Source of the DNA: Chloroflexota bacterium
Lineage (GTDB): Bacteria; Chloroflexota; UBA6077; FW602-bin22; CADDYW01
Reading direction: 5' to 3'
NCBI GenBank assembly: GCA_021324795.1
Contig: JAJPIK010000012.1
Span: forward strand, 1 to 43,362
Length of the DNA: 43,362 nt
The stretch's first letter is position 1; every line of letters starts with the position of its first letter. This document shows, piece by piece, positions 17,613 to 25,428 of this stretch. The notes beneath the pieces were generated by a model. That model made no database searches. It was not told the DNA's origin and saw only the letters and a program-made list of their open reading frames with translations. The position numbers were made by a program, and so were the translations under genes.

Positions 17613-18383
17613 GTGTACGAGAAGATCTTTCGCTTGGATGGAAAAGTCGCCCTCGTTCCGGGTGGCACCGGTGGCATTGGCCATGAGCTAGCCCGTGCCC
17701 TCGCCGAGTACGGTGCCGACGTCGTCATCGCCGGTCGCTCGCTCGATCGTGCCCGCGAAAAGGCCGAGGAGATCAGATCCACCGGACGACGCATTCGGGG
17801 GCTGGCCGTTGACGCCACCGATCCGGAGTCGGTCGGACAACTAGTCAAGGAGGTGATGGACGAGTTCGGCCGAATCGACGTGCTGATGAATTGTGTCGGC
17901 GGCCAGTTCGAGGCTCCTGCCCAGGATTTTCCTCTGAGCGAGTTTCGCCGGGTCATGGAATTGAACGTTACCAGCATGTTCATTCTCAGCCAGGCGGTCG
18001 GACGAATCATGATCGAGCAGAAGAGCGGCAGTATTATCACCCTGTCATCGGTCCGGGGCCAGTTGGCGATTCGTCGTGGCTACGCCGCCTACACCCCAAG
18101 CAAAGCGGCGGTGAATAACCTGACCCGGCAGCTCGCGACCGAATGGGCGCCTTATAACGTTCGGGTGAACGCGATCTCGCCTACTTTCATTGAAACCCCG
18201 TTGGTCGCGCACATGCTGGCCGATGAAAAGTTCCGCCGCAGCCTGACCGAGCGAATCCCACTGGGTCGGGTAGGGGTGCCAGCCGACATCGTGGGTGCTA
18301 CAATCTTCCTCGCATCGCCGGCGTCGAGCTTCGTCACTGGGCACGTGCTCTTGGTCGACGGGGGTGTCACTGCGACCCAGTGA
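17613..18383 (+). CDS. SDR-family oxidoreductase (gluconate 5-dehydrogenase-like)
   Basis: A 256-residue classical short-chain dehydrogenase. The cofactor loop is GGTGGIGHELA (residues about 18-28), the NNAG-equivalent is MNCVGG, the catalytic Ser is in IITLSSVRGQ, and Tyr/Lys are in YAAYTPSKAAV. It ends HVLLVDGGVTATQ, as usual. N-terminal FRLDGKVALV plus the overall pattern resemble gluconate 5-dehydrogenase/3-oxoacyl reductase-like SDRs; the true substrate is unknown. The start is GTG with GGAGG at 17602-17606, one base after the PucR stop codon, so the two are one transcript. Confidence 0.94.
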   Translation: MYEKIFRLDGKVALVPGGTGGIGHELARALAEYGADVVIAGRSLDRAREKAEEIRSTGRRIRGLAVDATDPESVGQLVKEVMDEFGRIDVLMNCVGGQFEAPAQDFPLSEFRRVMELNVTSMFILSQAVGRIMIEQKSGSIITLSSVRGQLAIRRGYAAYTPSKAAVNNLTRQLATEWAPYNVRVNAISPTFIETPLVAHMLADEKFRRSLTERIPLGRVGVPADIVGATIFLASPASSFVTGHVLLVDGGVTATQ

Positions 18384-18432
18384 TACACGATAGCGACGAT
18401 TCCATCACAAACCTGGAAAAGAGGGTGATCAA

Positions 18433-19389
18433 GTGAAAATCGTACTCGGCAGCCATCCCAACGACCCGCATCTCGAAAAGTTTCGCGCCGCCTATCCGCA
18501 GGTCCAGTTCGTTGGCGTTACCTCGCCCGAGCAGGCAAAAGAGGAAATCGCCGACGCCGACGCTTACTTCGGTGCGCCATCGCGGGAGGTCTTCCTCGCT
18601 GCGAAGAAGCTCCGTTGGATCCAGGCGCCGAGTGCTGGCATCGAGTTCGTCCACCGAATCCCAGAACTGGTCGAAAGCGACGTCCTGCTTACCAACGCCC
18701 GCGGCGCCCACGCCGCTACAATTGCCGAGCATTTCTTCGCGATGTTGCTCATGCTGACCCGTGATCTGCGCTACTTCGACCACGCCAAGGGAGCCCATAC
18801 CTGGGTCCGTGCCAACGTGGCCGGACGCACCTTGATTGGCCTCGATGGTAAGACGATTGGCATCGTCGGCCTGGGCAATATTGGACGAGCGATCGCCCGC
18901 CGTGCCAATGGCTTCGAGATGCGGATTCTGGCCGTCGATGCCCAGCCAGTAACCGCCCCGGACTACGTCGAATCGGTTTGGTCACTCGATCGCCTGCACG
19001 ACATGCTTCGGGAGACCGACGTGCTCGGGATCAGCGCGCCAATCACTCCGCAGACCCGCGGCATGATTGGCGAAACCGAACTCCGTTTGCTCAAGCCAGG
19101 CGCTTACGTCGTCGCGGTATCGCGCGGTGGCATCATTCAGGAGCCGCCGTTGATCGCCGCGCTGCGCGACGGCCACCTGCGGGGTGCCTGCCTCGACGTC
19201 ACCGAAACCGAGCCGCTACCACCGGATAGCCCACTCTGGGATATCCCGAATCTGGTGATCACGCCCCACTCCTCGGGCGTTTCCCAACTCACCACCGAGC
19301 TGATGTGGTCAATCTTCTTCGAGAACGTCGGCCACTTCGTCCGGGGCGAGCAGTTATCAAACTTGACCGACAAGAAGCTGGGCTATTGA
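18433..19389 (+). CDS. D-2-hydroxyacid dehydrogenase
   Basis: A 318-residue NAD(P)-dependent 2-hydroxyacid dehydrogenase. The Rossmann motif is TIGIVGLGNIGRAIARRA (residues about 140-157). The catalytic Arg is in YVVAVSRGGIIQE, the Glu in DVTETEPLPPDSPLW, and the His in NLVITPHSSG. The N-terminal catalytic-domain half (LRWIQAPSAGIEFV) also fits. These enzymes reduce 2-keto acids such as glyoxylate, hydroxypyruvate or longer ketoacids. The GTG start has GAGGG seven bases upstream. Together with the PucR regulator and SDR it looks like a small hydroxyacid/sugar-acid catabolic operon. Confidence 0.95.
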   Translation: MKIVLGSHPNDPHLEKFRAAYPQVQFVGVTSPEQAKEEIADADAYFGAPSREVFLAAKKLRWIQAPSAGIEFVHRIPELVESDVLLTNARGAHAATIAEHFFAMLLMLTRDLRYFDHAKGAHTWVRANVAGRTLIGLDGKTIGIVGLGNIGRAIARRANGFEMRILAVDAQPVTAPDYVESVWSLDRLHDMLRETDVLGISAPITPQTRGMIGETELRLLKPGAYVVAVSRGGIIQEPPLIAALRDGHLRGACLDVTETEPLPPDSPLWDIPNLVITPHSSGVSQLTTELMWSIFFENVGHFVRGEQLSNLTDKKLGY

Positions 19390-19422
19390 CGGAGATCAGG
19401 GATCAGGAGCGCTTGATCTCCG
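19390..19422 (+). terminator. Hairpin after the hydroxyacid dehydrogenase gene
   Basis: CGGAGATCA (19390-19398) pairs with TGATCTCCG (19414-19422), nine base pairs starting in the stop codon of the dehydrogenase. A following T tract is lacking, so termination may be partial. Confidence 0.5.
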
Positions 19423-19442
19423 CCCCCTCTCTGGAGGTTGGC

Positions 19443-20222
19443 ATGCTGGCAGAACGCAAGGTGCCGCAGTGGAAGGCAAGGCGCAGCAAGGCCCTTGACG
19501 AGGATGAGGTCTACGTGACAATGGAGAGCCCGCTTGGCCCGGTCTTCGTCGCCTACGGCGAGCAGGGCATCTCGGCAATCCACGCTGAGACGGATCCGCG
19601 TGAGTTCGAGCAGTATTTTCAGCGTCACTTTGATCGACCGGTTCGGCCGGCGGGCACCCCACCAGCCTAGTTGACAAAGGCATTTATGGCTAATTGGGCT
19701 GACAATTCGCGAGAACGACTGTCTTCCCCCAAGCTGAGCTTCGATCTACGGGGCTGCACGCCGTTCGAGCAAGCTGTGCTGCTGAAGACAGCGGAGATTC
19801 CCCGGGGCGAGATCCGTCCCTATAGCTGGATCGCCAAAGAGGTTGGCCACCCTGCCGCGGCGCGTGCGGTCGGCTCGGCGGTCGCGCGTAATCCCATTCC
19901 TTTGCTTATTCCCTGCCACCGAGTCGTCCGGGCCGATGGCCACATCGGCAACTACGGCCTCGGCGGCGACCAGGCCAAGCGACGGCTGCTCACCGCCGAG
20001 GGTATCGACCTCGGCGAGGTCGAGCGGCTTGCTCGGGTCGGCATTCGCTACGTTGGCAGCGACACCACCCGGATCTACTGCTACCCCACCTGCTGCTACG
20101 CGCGCCAAGTAACCGAGCAGCACCGGATGACGTTCCACTCGGAAGAAGAAGCTATCGCCTTAGGCTATCGGCCCTGCAAGGTGTGTCGACCACCTGGTTC
20201 TAGATCCAAGGAATCCCAATGA
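19443..20222 (+). pseudogene. MGMT / Ada-zinc fusion (methylated-DNA-cysteine methyltransferase) with in-frame TAG
   Basis: ATG 19443 (GGAGG at 19434-19438) opens a frame that runs to 20222 with one interruption, TAG at 19668-19670 (codon 76). Before it: the MGMT N-terminal fold (ESPLGPVFVAYGEQGISAIH). After it, in the same frame: CTPFEQAVLLKTAEIPRGE and the active-site motif IPCHRVV (Cys158). The C-terminus holds an Ada-type zinc module, IYCYPTC...PCKVCRP, Cys213-x3-Cys217-x27-Cys245-x2-Cys248. In classic Ada this module is N-terminal. The codon reads as PPA-stop-LTKAF, so a TGG-to-TAG change is likely. ATG 19686, with AAAGG five bases ahead, could restart synthesis of the active-site and zinc part, so the locus may still be functional as a split gene. 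The MGMT part repairs O6-alkylguanine; the zinc module accepts methyl groups from phosphotriesters. Confidence 0.8.
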
Positions 20223-20431
20223 GGGTGCAAGCAATGCAATCAGCCGAGGCGACGGTGCAACTCAAGGCGCTCAGCTCCCGGGCAGCTCTCACCTTTGGCG
20301 CCGAACATGGCCAGGCCTTACAGCCAGAGCTCGAGATTCTCGCCCAGGCGATTGCCGCGCTCTGGAAATCTGAGCTTGCCTGGCAGACAAGCGCTCCCGA
20401 CTTCCTGGTCGCGCCGGAGGTCAGCCGATGA
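20219..20431 (+). CDS. Small GatC/AtzG-like protein preceding an amidase
   Basis: A 70-residue protein with ATGA overlaps on both sides (start overlaps the stop at 20222; its stop overlaps the amidase start at 20428). AAGGA lies six bases before the ATG. The helical body (LTFGAEHGQALQPELEILAQAIAAL) and closing APDF/APEV pattern resemble GatC and AtzG/DUF4089 proteins, small partners that stabilise amidase-signature enzymes. That assignment is inferred from position and size more than from sequence identity. Its tight coupling strongly suggests it acts with the amidase. Confidence 0.6.
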   Translation: MRVQAMQSAEATVQLKALSSRAALTFGAEHGQALQPELEILAQAIAALWKSELAWQTSAPDFLVAPEVSR

Positions 20432-21783
20432 CGCCCGAGAGAAAAGATCTGACCTCCCCCACGATTCACCAGGCAGTAACACTGCAACGTCAGGGCGAGA
20501 TCACCGCGACCGATCTGGTTCGAGACTCGCTTGCCCGGATCAACGAACTCGAGCCACGGCTTGGCGCCTGGGTCGTGATCGATCGCGAAGGTGCGCTGGC
20601 CGCGGCCGCCCAGCGCGATCAGGAAGCCCGCTGCGGCCTATTCAAGCCCCTTCACGGCATCCCGATCGGCGTAAAAGACATCTACCTGACCCGTCACCTG
20701 CCAACTGCAGCCGGCTTCCCGCTACTCGCTGATTATCAGCCGGGCCTCAACGCGACGGTTGTCGAGCGACTAGAACAGGCCGGGGCGATCATTCTTGGGA
20801 AAACGGTGACAACTCAGTTCGCCTCAGTCGATCCATCGAAAACCAAAAATCCTTGGAACGCGAACCGAACGCCCGGTGGATCGAGCAGCGGCTCGGCGGC
20901 TGCGGTTGCCGCACGGATGGTCCCCGGAGCAATCGGCTCGCAGACGGTCGGCTCGGTACTCCGCCCGGCGGCCTACTGCGGCGTCATGGGCATGAAGCCC
21001 AGCTTTGGACGGATCAGCTTGCAGGGGGTATTTCCGCTCTCTTGGTCACTGGATCACGCTGGCTTCATGGCGCGCTCGGTCGAAGACCTCGGCCTGCTGC
21101 TCTCCGTCCTCGCAGGTCACGACCCAGCCGATCCCGGTTCGGCCCGGGCGACGGTCGACGATTACGTCCAGGCGGCCGCGACACCAGCCTCGCGGCCGCG
21201 ACTGGGCGTTTTGGCCAACTGGCAGGCGCATGCCCAACCGACCGCCTGGGCGCATTTTTGTACTGCCCTCGACCGTCTAGCCGGTGCTGGGGCGAACGTG
21301 CGCGACCTCGAATTTCCTGGTGGGCTGCCACGGGCGGTGGCGATTCAGACGACGATCACCCGGACCGAGGTCGCAGCCGTCCACGCCGACCGCTTTGCTC
21401 ACCAACGTGATTTCTACGCTCCGCGTTTGCGCGCCTGGATCGAAGCCGGCCAGCTTATTTCCGGCGTCGATTACCTCCGGGCCCAGCAGCTTCGTCGCCA
21501 ACTCCGCAAGCAAGTCCTGGAACTCTTTCGCGAGGTCGACTGCCTAATCGTGCCCACGGTTTCTGGCCCGGCGCCGGACCCGAGCACAACTGGCGACGCC
21601 TCGTTCCAAGCGCCCGCGTCACTGCTCGGCTTGCCGGCGCTGACGCTACCAACTGGCCTGAGTGCCGATGGACTACCGCTCGGCTTGCAGTTGATCGCAC
21701 CACCGTTCGCTGAAGCTTCGCTACTCGGCGTCGCTCGCTTCGCCGAAACCGTGCTACCGCCCATCGGAGCGCCGCCGCTCTAA
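20428..21783 (+). CDS. Amidase-signature family amidase
   Basis: A 451-residue enzyme of the amidase signature family (GatA/AtzE-like). The catalytic Lys is Lys83 in IPIGVKDIYL. The Gly/Ser-rich loop is PGGSSSGSAAAVAA (149-162). The nucleophile candidate is Ser176 in GSQTVGSVLRPAAYCG, where most relatives have TGGS; here one Gly is Val174. The family folds as a single alpha/beta domain and hydrolyses amides or transfers ammonia. GGAGG precedes the ATG, which overlaps the small gene upstream. A GatB gene is absent, so this is probably a stand-alone hydrolase rather than the tRNA amidotransferase A subunit. Confidence 0.93.
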   Translation: MTPERKDLTSPTIHQAVTLQRQGEITATDLVRDSLARINELEPRLGAWVVIDREGALAAAAQRDQEARCGLFKPLHGIPIGVKDIYLTRHLPTAAGFPLLADYQPGLNATVVERLEQAGAIILGKTVTTQFASVDPSKTKNPWNANRTPGGSSSGSAAAVAARMVPGAIGSQTVGSVLRPAAYCGVMGMKPSFGRISLQGVFPLSWSLDHAGFMARSVEDLGLLLSVLAGHDPADPGSARATVDDYVQAAATPASRPRLGVLANWQAHAQPTAWAHFCTALDRLAGAGANVRDLEFPGGLPRAVAIQTTITRTEVAAVHADRFAHQRDFYAPRLRAWIEAGQLISGVDYLRAQQLRRQLRKQVLELFREVDCLIVPTVSGPAPDPSTTGDASFQAPASLLGLPALTLPTGLSADGLPLGLQLIAPPFAEASLLGVARFAETVLPPIGAPPL

Positions 21784-21829
21784 TCCGAATGATTGCTACC
21801 GCTGACAAATTCACCGCCGCGGTGGCTCA

Positions 21830-21930
21830 TGTCGTTCTGAGCCACGGCGGCGGCGAAGAATCTCTACTTGCAAGCGAGCGTCAGCGCTGCATGCCAACCA
21901 GGGATTCTTCACTCCGCTCAAGAATGACCG
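21830..21930. repeat. Inverted-repeat element, copy 2
   Basis: TGTCGTTCTGAG, then GGCGGCGAAGAATCTC (21849-21864), face GGGATTCTTCACTCCGCTCA and AGAATGACC (21901-21929). These match the ends of the element at 12331-12435, with a diverged middle. It lies just after the amidase gene. The rest of 21784-22168 contains nothing I recognise. Confidence 0.75.
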
Positions 21931-22168
21931 TAGCCGCACTGGGCGCGTCATTTCGCCCGCGGCATCAGTTATTGACTAAGAGTCCAGCACAGAGAATTCC
22001 CGTCAGTCCCTGCCAACGGCGCAGGGCACCCTCTGGATCCCCTGCGCCACAGTGTCTTGCTGCCAGTTCGTAGTGAATAATTCAGGCCTCACTGCTAATA
22101 TTGTCATCCGGATGCGAGGATGATTGGTTCTTCTTTGGCTGTCTCACATCTTCCGTGGCCGTTAAATA

Positions 22169-22197
22169 TTGACGTGCGCGTTAAGTAACCCTATAAT
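22169..22197 (+). promoter_or_regulatory. Near-consensus promoter of the merR gene
   Basis: TTGACG (22169-22174), 17-base spacer, TATAAT (22192-22197). The expected transcript start (about 22204) is only about five bases before the ATG at 22209, so the mRNA should be nearly leaderless. A palindrome, ATCTCAGAATGAGAT (22197-22211), overlaps the start point and the start codon. Confidence 0.8.
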
Positions 22198-22208
22198 CTC
22201 AGAATGAG

Positions 22209-22703
22209 ATGACAAATTCCCCAGCGGCTCCACTTCTTCAAGAATCGGTCGGCGAGCTCTTGACGATCGGCGCGGTGGCTCGCGCGGTCGATCTTACGCC
22301 GCGGGCGATTCGCTATTACGAAGAGCTTGGCTTACTGCGGCCGGCGGTGCGGGTCAAAGGAGCCGATCGTCTCTTCGACGCCAGTGACCTCCAGCGTTTG
22401 CGCGAGATCAAACGTCTGCGGGAAGTTGTCGGCTTTTCCTGCGCCGAGATTGCCGAAATTCTCGATACCGACGACGTGCGCGCCCAGCTCCGGGACCAAT
22501 TCTATGAAACGTCCGATCCTGACACGCGCAGTCAGGTACTGCGCGATGCGATCTCCTTGGCCGAGCGCCGGCTCGCGATCGTTGGACGCAAGCTCGCTCA
22601 GGTCCAAGCGGTGTACCAGGAAGAAGCAGAACGTCTGACCAAGCTACGCATGATGCTCGCCGAGGAAGCAGGTCGCACTGACGAGTCAACCTGCCCAACT
22701 TAG
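22209..22703 (+). CDS. MerR-family transcriptional regulator
   Basis: A 164-residue protein. The MerR winged helix-turn-helix is at about 16-85 (LLTIGAVARAVDLTPRAIRYYEELGLL, then DRLFDASDLQRLREIKRLREVVGFSCAEIAEI), followed by a long dimerisation coiled coil (QVLRDAISLAERRLAIVGRKLAQVQAVYQEEAERL). No effector-binding domain follows, and the tail has only one Cys, so it is unlikely to be a metal sensor of the MerR/CueR type. The gene for an efflux pump lies 22 bases downstream, so the natural target is the merR-mfs operon. No Shine-Dalgarno sequence is present; translation is probably leaderless. Confidence 0.93.
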   Translation: MTNSPAAPLLQESVGELLTIGAVARAVDLTPRAIRYYEELGLLRPAVRVKGADRLFDASDLQRLREIKRLREVVGFSCAEIAEILDTDDVRAQLRDQFYETSDPDTRSQVLRDAISLAERRLAIVGRKLAQVQAVYQEEAERLTKLRMMLAEEAGRTDESTCPT

Positions 22704-22725
22704 AATCTGAGGAGCCCATGACGGC

Positions 22726-24252
22726 ATGGCAACCAATCACCGTGTAATCCGCAACGAAGCCCCCCCCGGCTACGAATGGACCGCGTTATCGGTGACGACG
22801 CTCGGGGCATTGCTCGCCTCACTCCAAGGCTCGGCGCTCCTGATCGCGCTGCCGGACATCCTGGTGAAGCTCCAGGCGAGCTTCCTGACATTGATGTGGG
22901 TCCTGCTCGGCTACTTGTTAATCACCACGGCCCTGGTGCCGGTGGTTGGTCGCCTCGCCGACATGTTTGGACGGAAGACCCTCTACAACACCGGATTCGC
23001 GATCTTCACCCTGGGCTCACTCATCGCGGGGTTGAGCCAGCCTCAATTCCACGGTGCCGACCTCGTCGGTGCTCGGATAATCCAAGGTATCGGTGGTGCG
23101 CTGCTGATCACCAATAGTACCGCCATCGTCACCGATGCCTTCCGCGGTGGACGGGTCGGTCTTGGCTTGGGCGTGAATCAGATCGCCGGCGCGGCAGGCT
23201 TTCTCCTCGGGCCAGTCGTCGGGGGTGTGCTGACGACGATCTCTTGGCAATGGGTCTTCTTGATCAACGTCCCACTCGGCCTCTTTGGCACCTTCTGGGG
23301 CATGCGTCGCCTGCGCGAGCCAGTCGCCCTGCCCGCGCACCAGCACTTCGACCTGCTCGGTAGCCTGACCTTTACGATCGGCCTCGGCGGCTTCTTGATG
23401 GCGCTCAGTCTGGTCGCCTTCCCGATGCTCAGTTGGAGCGTCATTTATGCGCTCTTCGTGATCGGAATCGTTGGCTTGATCGCCTTCGTCGTCGTCGAGC
23501 TACGGAACCCCTACCCGATGGTCAACCTGCGGCTATTTGGGAACCGTCTCTTCGCCTTTGCCAACCTAAGTAACTTGCTCAACGGCATTGCCCGCGGCGC
23601 GGTGCTCTTCCTCTTGATCTTTTTCCTGCAGGGTCCCTACGGCAAGGATCCGTTGATGGCGGGAATCATGATGGCTCCCTTTGGCGCGGCCTTCATGCTG
23701 ATCGGCCCTTTGAGCGGCTATCTCTCCGACCACCATGGCGCCCGTGGCCTCGGCACCGCGGGGTTGATTATCTCGGCCCTCGGCCTGTTCGGCATGACCA
23801 CGATTACTGACAAGACACCGTTTTGGCAGATCGCGCTTTGGATGGCGATCATGGGCGGTGGCTCGGGCTTCTTCAACTCACCCAACACCAACGTGATTAT
23901 GACCTCGGTGCGTCCGGATCAGCGCGGCGTCGCGGCGGGCATACGGACGATGCTCGCCAACACCGGTCAGATGCTCAGCATCTCGATCGCCTTCCCGCTG
24001 GTGCTTTCGCAGATTCCGCCGGACGTGATGATGAAAATCTTCATTTATGGTGGTGGCATGGGCGACAACGACGGAGCGCTCGCGACCTTCCTGGGCGGTC
24101 TTCACACCGCGTTCCTGATCTCCGGTGCAATCAGCCTGATCGCCGCGGCCGCGTCAGCCCTCCAGCCCTCGCATTCGCCCCGAGCCGCCGCGGCTCAGGC
24201 AAGCCAGCACGCACCAGCGACGATAGCAGCGAGCGAGTCGCAAGCGCGATAG
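22726..24252 (+). CDS. DHA2-type (EmrB/QacA) multidrug MFS transporter
   Basis: A 508-residue membrane protein with about 14 hydrophobic segments, the DHA2 pattern. MFS motif A appears as GRLADMFGRKTLYNTGF (residues about 70-86). Motif C-like glycines lie in LGLGVNQIAGAAGFLLGPVVGGVLT, which marks proton antiporters. The substrate is likely a drug or toxic metabolite pumped out using the proton gradient. The start ATG 22726 is 13 bases from AGGAG (22708-22712), which is far. A closer ATG at 22719 opens only a nine-codon frame overlapping the real one, so initiation may use coupling. It is preceded by merR and faces the methyltransferase gene. Confidence 0.94.
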   Translation: MATNHRVIRNEAPPGYEWTALSVTTLGALLASLQGSALLIALPDILVKLQASFLTLMWVLLGYLLITTALVPVVGRLADMFGRKTLYNTGFAIFTLGSLIAGLSQPQFHGADLVGARIIQGIGGALLITNSTAIVTDAFRGGRVGLGLGVNQIAGAAGFLLGPVVGGVLTTISWQWVFLINVPLGLFGTFWGMRRLREPVALPAHQHFDLLGSLTFTIGLGGFLMALSLVAFPMLSWSVIYALFVIGIVGLIAFVVVELRNPYPMVNLRLFGNRLFAFANLSNLLNGIARGAVLFLLIFFLQGPYGKDPLMAGIMMAPFGAAFMLIGPLSGYLSDHHGARGLGTAGLIISALGLFGMTTITDKTPFWQIALWMAIMGGGSGFFNSPNTNVIMTSVRPDQRGVAAGIRTMLANTGQMLSISIAFPLVLSQIPPDVMMKIFIYGGGMGDNDGALATFLGGLHTAFLISGAISLIAAAASALQPSHSPRAAAAQASQHAPATIAASESQAR

Positions 24253-24274
24253 AAAAGGACAGGATTGCTATCGC
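24246..24274. terminator. Weak hairpin carrying both stop codons of a convergent pair
   Basis: GCGATAG (24246-24252) and CTATCGC (24268-24274) pair around a 15-base loop. The left arm ends in the transporter TAG; the right arm begins with the methyltransferase stop read on the other strand. Confidence 0.4.
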
Positions 24275-25428
24275 TTATTCGGTCGTTCGAGTAGGCGACG
24301 CTGCACAACTTTTGTCGACTCGTCGCCAGTTAAGTGGTTGTTGGTAGCGCTAGCGCTACCTTCCTCCTCCCCCCACCGCTCCTCGCGACGCACTTGGCGC
24401 CTCTTACCACCGTCAGCAGGCAGCGAGCTGTCCTCGACATCGTTCCAGAGAAGACCAGGTCGGGCGAGGCGATAATAGTTGCTGTCATCAGACTCATTTT
24501 GGGCGCCCAGATATGAAGCACTGTTATTCTCACGACGAAATCGAGCCATAGCGCCCTTCAAATACTCTTCGTATAGCTCAATACAGATCCAACGCCGCCG
24601 AATCCGTTCGCACACCTCACCGGTCACACAGCTCCCGGCGAAAGGATCTACGACCAGATCATCGGGATCGGTCAACATCCGCACGAAATACTCGGGAAGA
24701 TCCGACGGATACCGCGCCGGGTGCGGTTCGATGCCGTTTTCGCGGCAATAACGCAGGTAGTAGCTGTTGCTCTCCGTGTTCGGCAAGGCGATCAGGTTTG
24801 GCGGGATCGCTGCACCATTGTCAATCGAGAACTTATCACTGATATCGTGGCCTGATGGGCGCTTTTTGGCGTGGTAACCACTACGTAACAACTCCCTCAT
24901 ACTTGGACTGTACGGCTGCAGAACCCGTCGATTGCTAGCCCGCGGCCATGGCGAAGGTGAAAGCCACCATACGCAGTTGACCGCGTCCTTCACTCGAATT
25001 CGTCGAACTGTCACCCACTCCGCAGGCGTTGGGAGCTTTGACGGATTCCACCAGTAAAATTCCTGCGCTAGGTGGAAGCCAAACTCCTCGCAGAGCATAA
25101 TTAAGAGCTTGAAGTGGTAGAGACTTCGTGTCGGTTGGCCAGGAATCCACGCCCCGCCAATGTCAATGACCAGGCTCCCATTATCCTTCAGGACACGATG
25201 GAAGGCGCTTCCAAACGGACGAAACCAGTCGAGGTATTGCTCTGCACCGACGTTGCCATATTCCTTCTTCCGCACCAGTCCGAATGGAGGGCTCGTCATG
25301 ATAAGATCTACAGAGTGTGCTTCGATATGCTTGGTCAGGATCTCGAGGGAGTCCCCAAGGTAAGCTACGCCTAAACCGGTCGTATGGTATACAGTGGGGG
25401 AAAACAGACGTCCCGGCAGAGCGTTCAC
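24268..25428 (-). CDS. M.PvuII-like DNA (cytosine-N4) methyltransferase
   Basis: A 386-residue modification enzyme. Motif IV is TSPPF (Thr45-Phe49), the form used by exocyclic amino methyltransferases, especially N4-cytosine ones. The SAM-binding motif I is DPFAGSCVTGE (261-271). The order IV-then-I makes it a beta-class enzyme. The body closely follows what I recall of M.PvuII: SPPFGLVRKKEYGN, FYWWNPSKLPTPAEWV, RIRVKDAVNCVWW, RPSGHDIS and IPPNLIALPNTESN. M.PvuII methylates CAGCTG, but the target here is inferred only. The C-terminal 80 residues are charged and low-complexity. The GTG start overlaps the nuclease stop (GTGA), so the two genes are translationally coupled. Codons are more A/T-rich than in the flanking genes. 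Confidence 0.93.
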   Translation of the reverse strand: MNALPGRLFSPTVYHTTGLGVAYLGDSLEILTKHIEAHSVDLIMTSPPFGLVRKKEYGNVGAEQYLDWFRPFGSAFHRVLKDNGSLVIDIGGAWIPGQPTRSLYHFKLLIMLCEEFGFHLAQEFYWWNPSKLPTPAEWVTVRRIRVKDAVNCVWWLSPSPWPRASNRRVLQPYSPSMRELLRSGYHAKKRPSGHDISDKFSIDNGAAIPPNLIALPNTESNSYYLRYCRENGIEPHPARYPSDLPEYFVRMLTDPDDLVVDPFAGSCVTGEVCERIRRRWICIELYEEYLKGAMARFRRENNSASYLGAQNESDDSNYYRLARPGLLWNDVEDSSLPADGGKRRQVRREERWGEEEGSASATNNHLTGDESTKVVQRRLLERPNKR

